Of a DNA stretch of 64,000 nucleotides, positions 11,529-21,561 are shown piece after piece. Made by a program: the position numbers and the translations under genes. The DNA comes from Ceriagrion tenellum (lineage: Eukaryota > Arthropoda > Insecta > Odonata > Coenagrionidae), in contig OY720633.1 of assembly GCA_963169105.1 (NCBI GenBank), positions 35,108,795-35,172,794 on the forward strand. The letters run 5' to 3'. The notes beneath the pieces are model-generated. The model worked only from the letters and a program-made list of their open reading frames with translations. It was not told where the DNA came from and did not search any database. Each line of letters begins with the position of its first letter. The stretch's first letter is position 1.

Positions 11529-11811
11529 TGTAACGAGTAAGGTGCGCCTTTTCAGGCCCCACTTGTCTTGGGCTGACGCACAACCTCGTCAAGGGAGGTC
11601 ACATTGGAGAAGAAAAGGATAGCCTTGCCGAGGAGGGGAGTCGTTCGGCAGTCGGGACTGAATTCTAGAGTGGAGCAGAAGAAGCGGACCTCGAGATTCC
11701 CTTGGCGGCAGAGGCAGTGACGGTGTATACGGAGCTTGCAGAGAATTCACACCCTTTTCTGAAAGTGTATCGAAATTTCTTTTGTGATAAATAAATTACG
11801 TTTACGTTACA
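11529..11811 (+). repeat. Gypsy 3' LTR
   Basis: The LTR starts TGTAACG and ends CGTTACA, perfect 7-base inverted ends with TG...CA. A purine tract (AGAGGGGA) sits just upstream as the plus-strand primer site. AATAAA at about 11789 lies near the 3' end as the polyadenylation signal. The 283-bp length is ordinary for gypsy elements. No second LTR copy was seen in the window. Confidence 0.8.
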
Positions 11812-12109
11812 AGACCACAGGGAAAAAATTCTCAGTCCTCAAAAAGAAAAAAAACTGTCCATGAGCTGAAATTCGACTGAACTGACCCAAAGTGCCCTTA
11901 CATTGCTTTGCCTTCAAAATAGAAAAGAATAAAAATGTGAATTTGCGCGGGATATACATTTTTTTGTGTTTACTCATTGGTAAAAATGGGAAAGCGAATC
12001 AAGGTATTGATAGAATTGCGTTCTGCAAGTCCGCTATCATCGGATAATATGACAGCTATTCTTTTAAAGGGAATGAATTCCTGCTCGTCATTTATGAAAC
12101 TAAGCTTGG

Positions 12110-12665
12110 ATATGACCCTCACTCAGGACTTGTCCTGGGGTAAGCATACGATATGGTAAATTTGCGGACAGGCATAAAGGGATTGCAGTAATTGGGATTT
12201 AAAAAAGGAATATTAGGAAAATCTGACGATAAATTGTAGGAGCGATGCTATTTTCGTTCGTGAGACCTCAATTGGAGTACGCCGCTAGCGTATGGGACCC
12301 TTACTTGGTAGGAATATATTCAAATATAGATCGAATACGGCGGAGGGGAGCAAGATTTGTTAAAAATTGCTTCGATTGACTTAGCAGTATTATTGAATTG
12401 TTGAAGGAAATAGGGTGGGAACCTCTATCTGGTCGGAGGGAAAATATAGACTAAATCTTTTACGAAAGATTAATGTAGACTATTTTTTGCCGGACGTTCA
12501 ACATATTTTGCTATAGCCAAACTATCATAGTAGAAACGATCACAGGCATACAATTAAGGAAAAAGACTGCAGAACCGAAAGATTTAGAATGTAATTTTTT
12601 CCACGCACTATATGGGATCATAATAGTGGCGATGTATCAGTTCTATGAAAATTTGACCCTCACCA
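12110..12665 (+). pseudogene. CR1/jockey-like LINE fragment (end of reverse transcriptase)
   Basis: Broken frames give DLSWGKHT near 12125, then RPQLEYAASVWDPYLVGIYS at about 12264-12323, RIRRRGARFVKN and EIGWEPLSGRREN. This is the conserved C-terminal part of many non-LTR reverse transcriptases (DLSWxxH...LVRPxLEYAxxVWDP...QRRAARFV...LGWxxLxxRR). It resembles the minus-strand fragments at 23.0-24.0 kb and 56.0-56.5 kb, so all three probably come from related LINEs. Multiple stops make it dead. Confidence 0.8.
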
Positions 12666-14369
12666 GGTAGAATAGCTTTCGTACCCCTGCTAAATAACTA
12701 AACATCACATTAACAACTCACCCCAAATGAAATTTCCGGCTTGATTTATTACCTTGTAGCACTATTAATTAATCGCATTAATAATACTATTCATCAGTTG
12801 TATCATAATTAGTGTGCATGGTATTTCTTTAGTCTGCTCAGCGCTCTCCTGTTTTCTAGTCTTACCGCGATCTGTTGTCCTGCCTGCTTTTGGCCTGCGC
12901 CTATTGGCCGGGGGAAAGTGAGCGGCTCTGATTTGAACTGAAATGAGTGCTGCAGTCCTGTGGTGGAATCACTCCGTGCCGCTCACCCAAGTGATGGCTT
13001 GCACGGTATTTCGTAGATGTAAATGAAAACAGCTGCCTCCCCTTGTAAATTGAAGTTTTGACTGATTACGCTGACGTCAGTTATTACGTGTAACAATCAC
13101 TCGAACATTTATCTCACGAGTAATTTTCTCCTTGTTTTAATAACTATAATTTACGGCCTCAGTTTCATTGCTGATTATCTTCGAATGTGATCATGAGAGC
13201 CTCCACGATTGCAGAGTGCACGCAAAGGTTCCTTTTTTTGAAGGTCTTTCAGTTTCATCGTCACGAGGCTTTACGTGAACATTTCCTTCTTTTTCCGCCG
13301 GAGAAGTGCCAAGTCTAGTGAGTGACCGGTGATAAATCTCGTGTTGTTACCCTCGGAATCCACTGCTTAAGTTTAAAGGACGACTCGTTGACTTATCTCC
13401 GCAATCGCCTGAGCATTATCAGATCATCTGTTTGTTCGAAGGATTATTTACAGCCCCCGAAAAAAAGGAGTTGAGCATCCGTGAATGCCCTTCGCCTCAT
13501 GCCAACCAGTTGGTTCACATTGTAAAAAGGGGTTTTCTTGAATGCGTGAGGTTTGTGGGGCGTTGAAACCACTATCCGGCGACGGACGCTTGTGCGTCAC
13601 CGCGGCCTTCTTGTCGGTATCTATGGCAGAGGGGAAGGGACACCGAGTGCTCTTTCCCAGCGGTGTGAGGATATTACGTTAGTTTTTCTATCCCGGGTTG
13701 GAAGTTATGTGGTAGCGTGGCCGGCCAACAACGAGTATCTATCAGACCTATCATCGGTGCCTATCATTTTTGCGATTTGGAAAATTTGCTAATGCTGAAA
13801 TATTGGGAGTGTAGGTATTATCTGGGAATCAAGGACTAATTATTCATCTGTAGCAGTGTAATTAAGTCAATTTCTACGATGCGTTACTTAATGCCCCGAG
13901 TTGTATATTGGAAAATTATTTCCCAATGTCTGTAATAATATTGTGATGCGGCCTTGAAAAGTTGATATTGCATATGTGCATTAATTTTGTCATATTTCTC
14001 TAAGCGTCTACATATTTCATAAGGCTACGATTCAAACGTAAGAAGTCGAGAAGGAATCTAAAACGCAAATTTCGACGTCCATTGACTACGTAATGATTTA
14101 TCTATCACTATAACCGCCGGCATTCTCCCTTCACCTCCGACTGATAAGGGGTCATTTTGACTCCTCATATTTTACCAAAGCCTAAAGGCCGTAATACAGA
14201 AAGCGAAGTTGGTGTCGTTAACAGTTTAAATAATTAATAAGGCTGGTATAGCTATGAGTTTGTAATTTATTGACAAAACAATGATTGTAACCTTTAGAGC
14301 AATGATGAGCACCACAAGTATACTCGGTGAGTTCAGGCGTGACATCATGGAAGTTAATCAAAATGTAAA
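12666..14369. other. No recognisable gene
   Basis: About 1.7 kb without a supported gene. GTGAGCGGC (about 12917) and its inverted copy GCCGCTCAC (about 12979) flank some 50 bases and could form a hairpin. The open frame at 13553-13792 (plus) shows no family features. Confidence 0.4.
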
Positions 14370-14481
14370 GAACACTTCGTATTTTTCCACAATTTATTTT
14401 CAATCGTACAACTAGTTTATACGCAAAGGCGTCATCCTCAGGTACCAGAATATATAAATTGTGGAAAAATACAAAGTGTTC
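14370..14481 (-). repeat. Hammerhead-like core with long inverted arms (Penelope-type terminal piece)
   Basis: Inverted arms 14370-14397 and 14453-14481 (GAACACTTCGTATTTTTCCA and its near-complement) enclose a core on the minus strand at 14406-14445: GTAC, CTGAGGA, T, GACGC-CTTT-GCGTA, TAAA, CTAG, TT, GTAC. The two GTAC blocks pair as stem I, CTAG is the self-complementary stem III, and stem II has four pairs. The family consensus CG before AAA has become AT, so G12 of GAAA is lost. This looks like a decayed hammerhead. Confidence 0.55.
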
Positions 14482-14756
14482 TTCACATAATAATCATCAT
14501 TACCTAAATGGGGTTATGGTATGGTTTTCTACAGTTGCAAGCTATTAGTGCATACTCTGACGCTAATAATTTGATAATCAGTGATAAAACTATTATTTTT
14601 ATCGTTTAAAAAATTAAAAACTTACTCGCAAATACAATTAAAGACTATTTCCACATGCATTTCAATGACGTTTTCCTTATTAAACCACACATTATTCATG
14701 TGCGTATATTTTTTGCATGATCCTAATATATTTGCCATTTCGTTTCTTCTTCAGCC

Positions 14757-15060
14757 TCCAATCAGACATGCTTTACGGGCCCGACGCTGCAACCTCTTCT
14801 TTCTCTACTGTGTCATTTGATCCTGAGGAGTTCTTTTTTTATGTAATCGGAATGTGAATGCTTTTGTCGCGTAACTTCTCCTCTAACTTCCCGATCAATT
14901 CTCTGCGTCTTGGACCTTCACCTGTTACTTTCCTGTACAAGGCGTGAGAAACTATCGCGACCGAATCCACAATGTTATGAAAAGTGTGGATCATGTGTGG
15001 CCACCTTAGTGTGAAGGTAAATACTAGAGAATTAATAATACTTAAACGATTCTTTTTCAT
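14757..15060 (-). pseudogene. piggyBac-like transposase C-terminal fragment
   Basis: The minus-strand frame from 15060 reads RWPHMIHTFHNIVDSVAIVS, then ALYRKVTGEGPRRRELIGKL. This resembles the piggyBac DDE_Tnp_1_7 segment in which a RWPM-type motif leads into a hydrophobic helix with VDxAxxNAxxLY, followed by RRxFLxxL. It is distinct from the piggyBac element at 16.0-17.9 kb. Only about 75 residues are open, and downstream frames are broken. No terminal repeats or TTAA pair were linked to it. Confidence 0.5.
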
Positions 15061-15263
15061 TACCTCATTTTTTTATTAATATAAAGTTATTTTCCTGGAG
15101 CTTTTAGGTCATAAATTCATGTTTAATCTGTTCCTCTTTTGCCAACGTTTCGCATATTTATTATGCTTCATGAGGGCTTTTATGTATGCTGTAGATCTGT
15201 TGAAGTCGTCCATAGTTTAGTATTCTGGAATGACAGTTTTCTTTCTTGATATTTGGGTCAAAA

Positions 15264-15572
15264 ACTTTCAGCTATATTAAAATTTATAATTGAATACATA
15301 TGTACCTTAGAGAGGATTTTTCTCTTTTTTAACTGGATAGTTGTAATAATAATGACAACATTCCAATTGATTTGTGGTCGTGCAAATGCTTTACTAATGG
15401 CTGACACCCTATTAACAGACGGGATATGATGAGCTAACCGTTTAGACAAAGATTATATTTCAAGTGTTGCATGGAATAAATTCACCTAATCTTTGCCATA
15501 CTGCATTTGGATACTACGTCTAAATTTTCCCCACCCACTTCTCAAAGAACTGTTCATAAGGTGCTTCATTTC
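15264..15572 (-). repeat. 310-bp retroelement segment, copy 1
   Basis: Read on the minus strand, it matches plus 36918-37226 over nearly its whole length with scattered substitutions. It covers the last part of the integrase-like frame and about 220 bp after it. Both copies end at the same place (GAAAGTTTTTG), which suggests a fixed 3' boundary of the parent element or of the source copy. Confidence 0.8.
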
Positions 15573-15911
15573 AGCTTCAGCGACAGCCAGCCATTTTACC
15601 CACGCATTATGCCTTTGGTGGCAAAATATCCTAAGTAATGTTTTTAACGTTCGATGGTACCTCTCCACCACGTTACCCTGCGGGTGCCTTATGCTGCAGA
15701 GTACGGGTTTCACGCCTGCTTCCTACAGTCTTTTTGTCCATATTGAACTTGTGGATTGCGTACCCCTGTCGCTTAAAATTTTCTTGCATTTCCCTACCGC
15801 GGGAATGTGGCGTTCGATTATTACTTTGAGAATATTCCTCGTATTCCCCCCTCTGAGAAGGTATAATTTTATATATTTTGAAAAGGCGTCTATCACCGTT
15901 AGGACGTACAC
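15486..15911 (-). pseudogene. Retroviral-type integrase core fragment (Ty3/gypsy-like)
   Basis: Two minus-strand frames (15911-15723 and 15713-15486) together carry an rve integrase core: VLTVIDAFSKYIKLY (first D), KKILSDRGTQ (second D) and CSIRHPQGNVVERYHRTLKT (E). A frameshift near 15718 separates the second and third catalytic regions. This would insert retroelement cDNA. It is not homologous at sight to the gypsy remnant at 10-11.8 kb, whose third region reads PFHPRAKPTERS, so it is a separate family. Confidence 0.8.
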
Positions 15912-16085
15912 AAGTTAAGTTGTACGTCAGAATTTACTAGAAAACTGAATAAAATCAATAAATTTTACTCACTAAACCACTGCAATCTCAAATACTTCTC
16001 ATTGAAAACTGACACAAGTGAAATTGTTAATGGCTTATTAACCCTGCAGTAGGCGCGTGACTTGTTATAACACGGATAGGCCTGT

Positions 16086-16103
16086 GGGCTACCATTGTAG
16101 CCC
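16086..16103. repeat. piggyBac subterminal palindrome GGGCTAC-N4-GTAGCCC
   Basis: A perfect 7-base-arm palindrome about 45 bases inside the left end. The same palindrome occurs at 17671-17688 and, with one mismatch, at 17842-17858 near the right end. These could be transposase binding sites. That role is inferred from position and symmetry only. Confidence 0.7.
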
Positions 16104-16904
16104 AATACGTAGTAACTGGTTAGTACGTAGTAACTTTTTATAATAAAACTATTTCAATAGTTTACTATTTTTATAACTGTTATGTGTTACAAAGCTATTC
16201 AACACCATGCTTATTCCTTTTTTCTGCTCTTTTCAAACAAAATATGCTGGTAAATAAAAAAATAACTAACATCCGCTATTTAACAAGTTTAAGTCTAGAT
16301 ATTTTTCGTATCTTTAGGTACGTATTTCGTATCATTGTAACTTAAGTATATTACAGGGTAAATAGTAAAGAAGAAAACGCCATTGAAAAGAAATTTATTG
16401 CCAGCACAAAAATAAAGTGAAATAAATGATCGTGATGTAGATAAACAAAGGAGAAAAGATGATGTTACACATTTTGAAATAAGTTGCGTTTTATAGCATT
16501 CTAGTGAAATATTGTTGAAAGCAATTTCATCTCCTTAAAAAATGGAAAGGCGGGTGAAACAAGGTTGAAATGTACAAAATATGAACATATATTATTTTTT
16601 ATCCCTTACTCCCCCCCTATAACTCTCCTCCCCATCCCCCAATGCCCTTTAAAAATATTGCTATGAATCAAGGCACATTATCGTCTTTCATGCATCTCAC
16701 TTGGTATCATCACTATGGAAATGACAATAATTCCACACAAAAAATGTTTCTGTTCCCACAGTACCACATTAGAATGTAAATTGATGCACAGGTTGAGCAA
16801 AAAAGTATTAATTTCACATTATAATCAAACAACTAGTGGTGGATAAGTAATTTATTTTGACAAGATAATTCACTCTACACAAGTCTCAAAACATGAACTA
16901 ATGA

Positions 16905-17743
16905 CTGTCTCGAACTAATGACTGAAGAATGCTCACCACATACTTTGTGTCCACAGTTTTTCCTTGTTGACTCATCTTTATCTCTCGTACCCAAAAACTT
17001 AAGTATATTATTTTTCATCCCTCTGTTGTCCTAAGGATGATTAGGGTGTTTGTTTACATTGTCCTGTATTGCAAGAAGCTCCTTCCCCGTTCTGGAATGG
17101 TGGCATTCTTCATTCTGATGAAGATCTGTGGTTTGATAAGCTCCCAGGAAACACGCTGAATAAATACTCTTCTAGGCATCGGATTTGCTTCGGCGTTATT
17201 GAACTTAAAAATGCACAAAGCATTTACTCCTAATATGTTGAGCAGGTCGAAAAATACGACCAATGGCCAGCGTCTCGTGTTACGAGTGAGATTACACTTG
17301 GCACACATTGGCGGTTCCCTTCGGCCTCGGGAGAAGAAAAGCCAAATATACAACTCTCGTGCACACATTTCTAGATCTAAGAGGATTGGTTTTCCACTTC
17401 ATAACATTTTTATATTGATCCCTTACCATGTACAGATTAGCCAAAGGAACTTCCTCATCCTCGATATCTCAGCTGAGCCTCGGTTGTCCTGAACGTCATT
17501 GATGTCAGATGAGTGGTCCTCTACCTCCATATGATCTTGTCCACCATCCTCACTATCATTATCCACGTAATCAACTACATCAGAACTGTCAGCAGCTAAC
17601 AATTCACAAATAGATGCTTCATTACACAAACACAGGTGCTTCGGAACACTCATGACGGGAATAGGCGTGCGGGCTACACCTGTAGCCCAAGTAACCTTGT
17701 GCGTAAATAATACAACCACCTTTCCACTCACACATACAAACAC
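16905..17743 (-). pseudogene. piggyBac transposase remnant
   Basis: The minus-strand frame from 17743 has an acidic N-terminal region (SSDVVDYVDNDSEDGGQDHM) typical of piggyBac N-termini. The next frame (from about 17380) jumps to NTRRWPLVVFFDLLNILGVN, the conserved C-terminal DDE_Tnp_1_7 stretch after the last catalytic residue. Near 16990-16905 comes NCGHKVCGEH, part of the cysteine-rich C-terminal domain. Most of the catalytic core between N-terminus and RRWP is deleted, so this copy could move only with help. Confidence 0.78.
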
Positions 17744-17879
17744 AGACTGACATTATAGCTAAAGGATTAGCTTGAAGGTACTGAATCTCGCACCAAACTC
17801 TTCTGGCGCATTAAAGAACAGCAACAGAGATAAAAGCGCTGGTCTACACAGGTAGCCCGTGCGCCTACCGGAGGGTTAA

Positions 17880-18645
17880 GAATGAATGAAATCTTCATAT
17901 TGTACCACTGGGTCTCCACTACCACTCATTCGTGTGAAATTCCACTAGGGGATTCTACAGTCCATATAGCCCGTCACATGGAGCTGGTTTTTTCACCGCT
18001 ACCCAGCCGGCACATGACGAGAATTATCTCCTAATAAGCGGATAATATCCATGGAAATTCATTAATGAGCCCAGCACCTTGTGGTGTTAGAATTTCCCTC
18101 ATTGTGGATGAGACCTAGGAATAATATGGCATCAGAGAGGATGTTAATTTTTCTCTTTAAACTCGACCTGCTTGGAAACTTTTTCCCCATAGTACCTCCT
18201 TTTAACCTCATTCCATGAGCATTACCAATGGTAAGTTTTGGAATGGCAATTAGCCCTACCAAGTAGAAAATGTATTATTTTATCAATATTTTATTAGCTT
18301 TTAGTCCCTTAAATTAGGAATACTACTTATTATGAATTACGAATACGTATTTCTTTCCATTGGTTTGTGGTGCTTACTATTTCTTCCCAATTAGTTGTTA
18401 GCCCTTAGACAATTTAGTAATTCTCCCTGTGTAATTATTACCTTTCCCATGCATATAATATCTTCAACCACAACTGAATCAATATGGATTCACAGTAAGT
18501 TTTGACATGAGAATGGTCGTTTTCAATTAGCCACCTTTTATCAGAATATAATACAAACGTGACGATGATTCCACCACATTCTACCATCTATCAAGCGTTG
18601 CAAAGGTATAAAATCATGAAATTGTTGCAAATATATTCCAATAAA
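17880..18645. other. No recognisable gene
   Basis: AT-rich sequence with scattered stops in all frames. The minus frame 18262-18062 is short and unlike known families. Confidence 0.4.
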
Positions 18646-18701
18646 TCATCGAGATGGTCGTCTGGTACTTCCAGTCCGCGGCCATTTGTAAACAATTAGG
18701 A

Positions 18702-18755
18702 GGAGACCTTCTAATAGAAGCATTGGCCATGGTAACCTTCGATTAGAAGGTCTCC
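18702..18755. repeat. Perfect 14-bp inverted repeat with purine-rich repeats around it
   Basis: GGAGACCTTCTAAT (18702-18715) and its exact reverse complement (18742-18755) flank 26 bases. Variants of AAGGAGA, GGTCTCCTT and CCTAATAGGAG recur through 18700-18850, so several alternative hairpins are possible. No gene is apparent. Confidence 0.8.
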
Positions 18756-18899
18756 TTCGACTCCTAATAGGAGGAGTGGAGAGTCTCTCGAACTGAAATC
18801 TCTCCTTAAGGAGAGTTAGGAGGTGAAGGTCGCCTTCAAGGAGAATCTGACGATACGGGCCATACGATCTTTTCCAGTAACAAGCCAATTTTCAAGCAA

Positions 18900-21357
18900 A
18901 ATACAATAAGAATTCAGCAATGTCCACAGCCTCCAAAAAGTCTGAAACAATTTCTTATTCTCGAGATTTATGAGGATGGCAAATTTTTATTTTTACATAC
19001 CATGTCTATTACAACTTGCATCAACAATTGGCTTAGTGCAAACGTGCAACTTTAAGATTTTTAAACTTTTCTTTTTAGTAAGCAATTTTGATAAATGATA
19101 TCAAATGTACCATCATTGTAGATCTAATCACTGAATGCCAATGACTTGAAGTCGATTTGTTTTTATATCACAGATGACCACCACACAATGAGAAAGAAAC
19201 CAAGGGTGCATCCAGAGAATGATTGACAGGAAAAAATCAAATAGGTATACAAAAAAAGGTCATTGAAGTAATTTAACTCTAGATAAATTAAATTGTTAAA
19301 ATAAAAATATAGGTTAAGACTGTCACCCAGATCATTTCTTACTTTGCCTCTTTTTAAAGGCATTTTGCCATTGTTGCAAAACCTCAATATAATAAGAGAT
19401 TATAAATTTATCTCAGTTCACTAGGGTAAAAAGAAAAAAAGTCTGGCTAAAGTTTCCTTCCTTCATTCGATCAAGAAATTGAAGACATTCTTCCATTCCT
19501 AAGCTGTGTACAGGATGGTAGTTAGGGATAAACACTGTGATAACATATCACCTGCTTGGACACAGTTGTTTGGCTTTTCCACCACATTAAATGTTTCATT
19601 GTAGTCCTCAGCCCTGAAGATGATAGAAGACTCATCTTTAAAAATGTCAGTTACGATGAAAGAATAAATGGGGTAGGAAACCCAATATAGCCTATGTCAA
19701 TTGAACATGCCATAAAAATTTCATATCTTACCCGCTTCCCTATTCACCCAAGTATTACCACTCATTTCCTATAAATTCATGGACTACATCAATGGTGATA
19801 TTTCAAACTGGTTTGCAGTCATTTGCTCACATATTTATATTCTTACCTGTCAATGTCAACATACATAGGTGGCATCACTAACTCTGAAGAGATGAGGATT
19901 GATGTTGATGACATACCTAGTAAGAAGAAAAGTGAGAGGACGTCTCTACATCTGTTAATGCTCGAAGGATTAGACTTTCAAATTTCAAACAATAAAAGAT
20001 GAGGGATAAGGGCAATGAAGATGAGCATTTGAAAGGGCACACTTTTCACCAGTGAATAGACATGAGTACATATGCACTATATGTGCACACACACAATGTG
20101 CACGAGACATTTTTCTTATTCATCATGTCATTATAATTACATTAAGGAAGTTCAGCAGACTTTTTTATACCCCAAAAATCTTTCAAAACATAAAGGAATA
20201 AAAACATTGTGATGAGTTGATGAAATTAAACAAGTTAAATTTTAAAATAATCAAAACTTTATATATTAAAGCATTCCATAAAATCCAATTCAGTATTAGA
20301 TTGTACAAGACATGAGTTAAACATTGCACAGAATTTTCTCAAAAGCAGAGTATTTGATCACATCAATTGGTAGAGCACCAACTGAGTCAAAATGACTTAG
20401 AACTTTCTCACAAAATGGCAATGATTCGGCTCTGGAGCATTGTAAACAGCTAAATTACATCTAGATGAACTCACTCAAGCCATCACACTACGGTTACCAG
20501 CATTTTTCCTTTTACCTGCATTAATGTTTAAAAAGAATCTCATCCTTTTTTCCTATCAAACTGGCTAATAAAATTAAAATGGTTTCACAACAACCAGTTT
20601 TTCACACAGATTAACACAGAAAACGTTGTTTGGAGTCCACTCAGTATTTCTCTAGGTAAAATGGAAAACAATGTATAGTTCTACATATTCTAAGGAATCA
20701 CGTGCAAAATATTCATTAAAATAGTGACCTCAAACTCATTTTAGATATACATGACATAACTGTAAACATAATTTGACTTCTGGATCAGAATTTAACAACT
20801 GAAAAATTCATCAAAAGAATTTATTATTATAGATAATTCTGTGACACTCATCCTACCATGAAAAGGAGCATGAAATGAACATACTTTTCATTGTTAGACA
20901 TAAATATCTAGAACAAAAGTCCAGTTAGAGCATTCACCCTCCAAACAAGAACATCCTACAATTCTCTGAATGAAATGCTTTCATTACTTCTTGTGCTTCA
21001 TCAATCTCAGATGGCAAATTAAATGTGAGTAACTAGCACTCAAATGGCATACAAACAATGCACGTGGTTTACTTACTGCTCACAGTATGTGAGCAATACT
21101 CATTTCTTATAATGGCTGACAACTTGCCAAAATATTCCTTCTTATCGGCTACTCCCATCTATACTGGATACTCCCAATTCTTCAAGCTGTAAAAAGAATA
21201 AATTCCATAAACCTTAATTTAAATATACAAAACTAAAATGTGAATAAAAACATGTACAAATTCATAATTCAGACTATCACAACAAGTGTATTTTTATGAA
21301 TGACTGATTGTTAAAATGTTTCAACTTTAAAAAGAAGGATAATTAAATAAGCAGTCA
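18900..21357 (-). other. Downstream flank of glycogen synthase, probably including its 3' UTR
   Basis: No coding gene is seen. As this follows the glycogen synthase stop codon on the minus strand, it should contain the 3' UTR. TTTATT at 20820-20825 gives AATAAA on the minus strand, about 535 bases after the stop, and is a candidate polyadenylation signal. Other AT-rich matches occur further down, so the transcript end is not fixed. Confidence 0.45.
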
Positions 21358-21561
21358 TCACACCTCCTTTTCCTCATCAACTTCATCTTCCTCATCGCTT
21401 CCATGAATTGATGGTGCAGGAGTGGTGGCTCGGGAGGATGTAGGAGATGGGGGTTCAGATATTGGACGTGGGTAATTGAAGCGCCCAACCCCAGAGTCAT
21501 CAGCAGGGGCCATTTCAGGATACACACTGTGTAGGGCTTTCATACGGGCCTGCCTGTAATA
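21358..21561 (-). CDS. GlyS: Glycogen synthase last exon (phosphorylation tail)
   Basis: The acceptor TTGAAATAG precedes TATTACAGG, and the stop TGA lies at 21360-21358. It encodes YYRQARMKALHSVYPEMAPA, then YPRPISEPPSPTSSRATTPA and an acidic end GSDEEDEVDEEKEV. Serines or threonines recur every fourth position ahead of the acidic casein kinase 2-type site, the arrangement used by GSK3. GAG|GTGTGA just before the stop could act as a donor, so an alternative longer C-terminus is not excluded. Confidence 0.93.
   Translation of the reverse strand, partial: YYRQARMKALHSVYPEMAPADDSGVGRFNYPRPISEPPSPTSSRATTPAPSIHGSDEEDEVDEEKEV

Larger units (their letters stand above)
10000..11811 (+). mobile_element. 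Ty3/gypsy retrotransposon, 5'-truncated
   Basis: This is the 3' part of a gypsy element: reverse transcriptase and integrase remnants followed by one LTR. The order RT then integrase is that of Ty3/gypsy, not copia. The 5' LTR, gag and protease were not found, so the copy is truncated or its left part is beyond recognition. Confidence 0.85.
16042..17875 (-). mobile_element. piggyBac-like element, internally deleted, with TTAA target sites
   Basis: Both ends abut TTAA (16038-16041 and 17876-17879), the target of piggyBac transposases. The left end reads CCCTGCAGTAGGCGCG and the right end, inverted, CCCTCCGGTAGGCGC, giving terminal repeats of about 15 bases with two mismatches. A degenerate transposase gene lies on the minus strand inside. 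The element of 1834 bp is shorter than a full copy because the catalytic centre is missing. Confidence 0.85.

Noticed and set aside
19605..19650. CTGAAGATGATAGAAG, resembling the start of another hammerhead-like core
   Set aside because: The GAAA element and stem I partner are absent, so the match is limited to seven bases.
20360..20400. TTGGTAGAGCACC, resembling a tRNA A box
   Set aside because: No B box at the proper distance.
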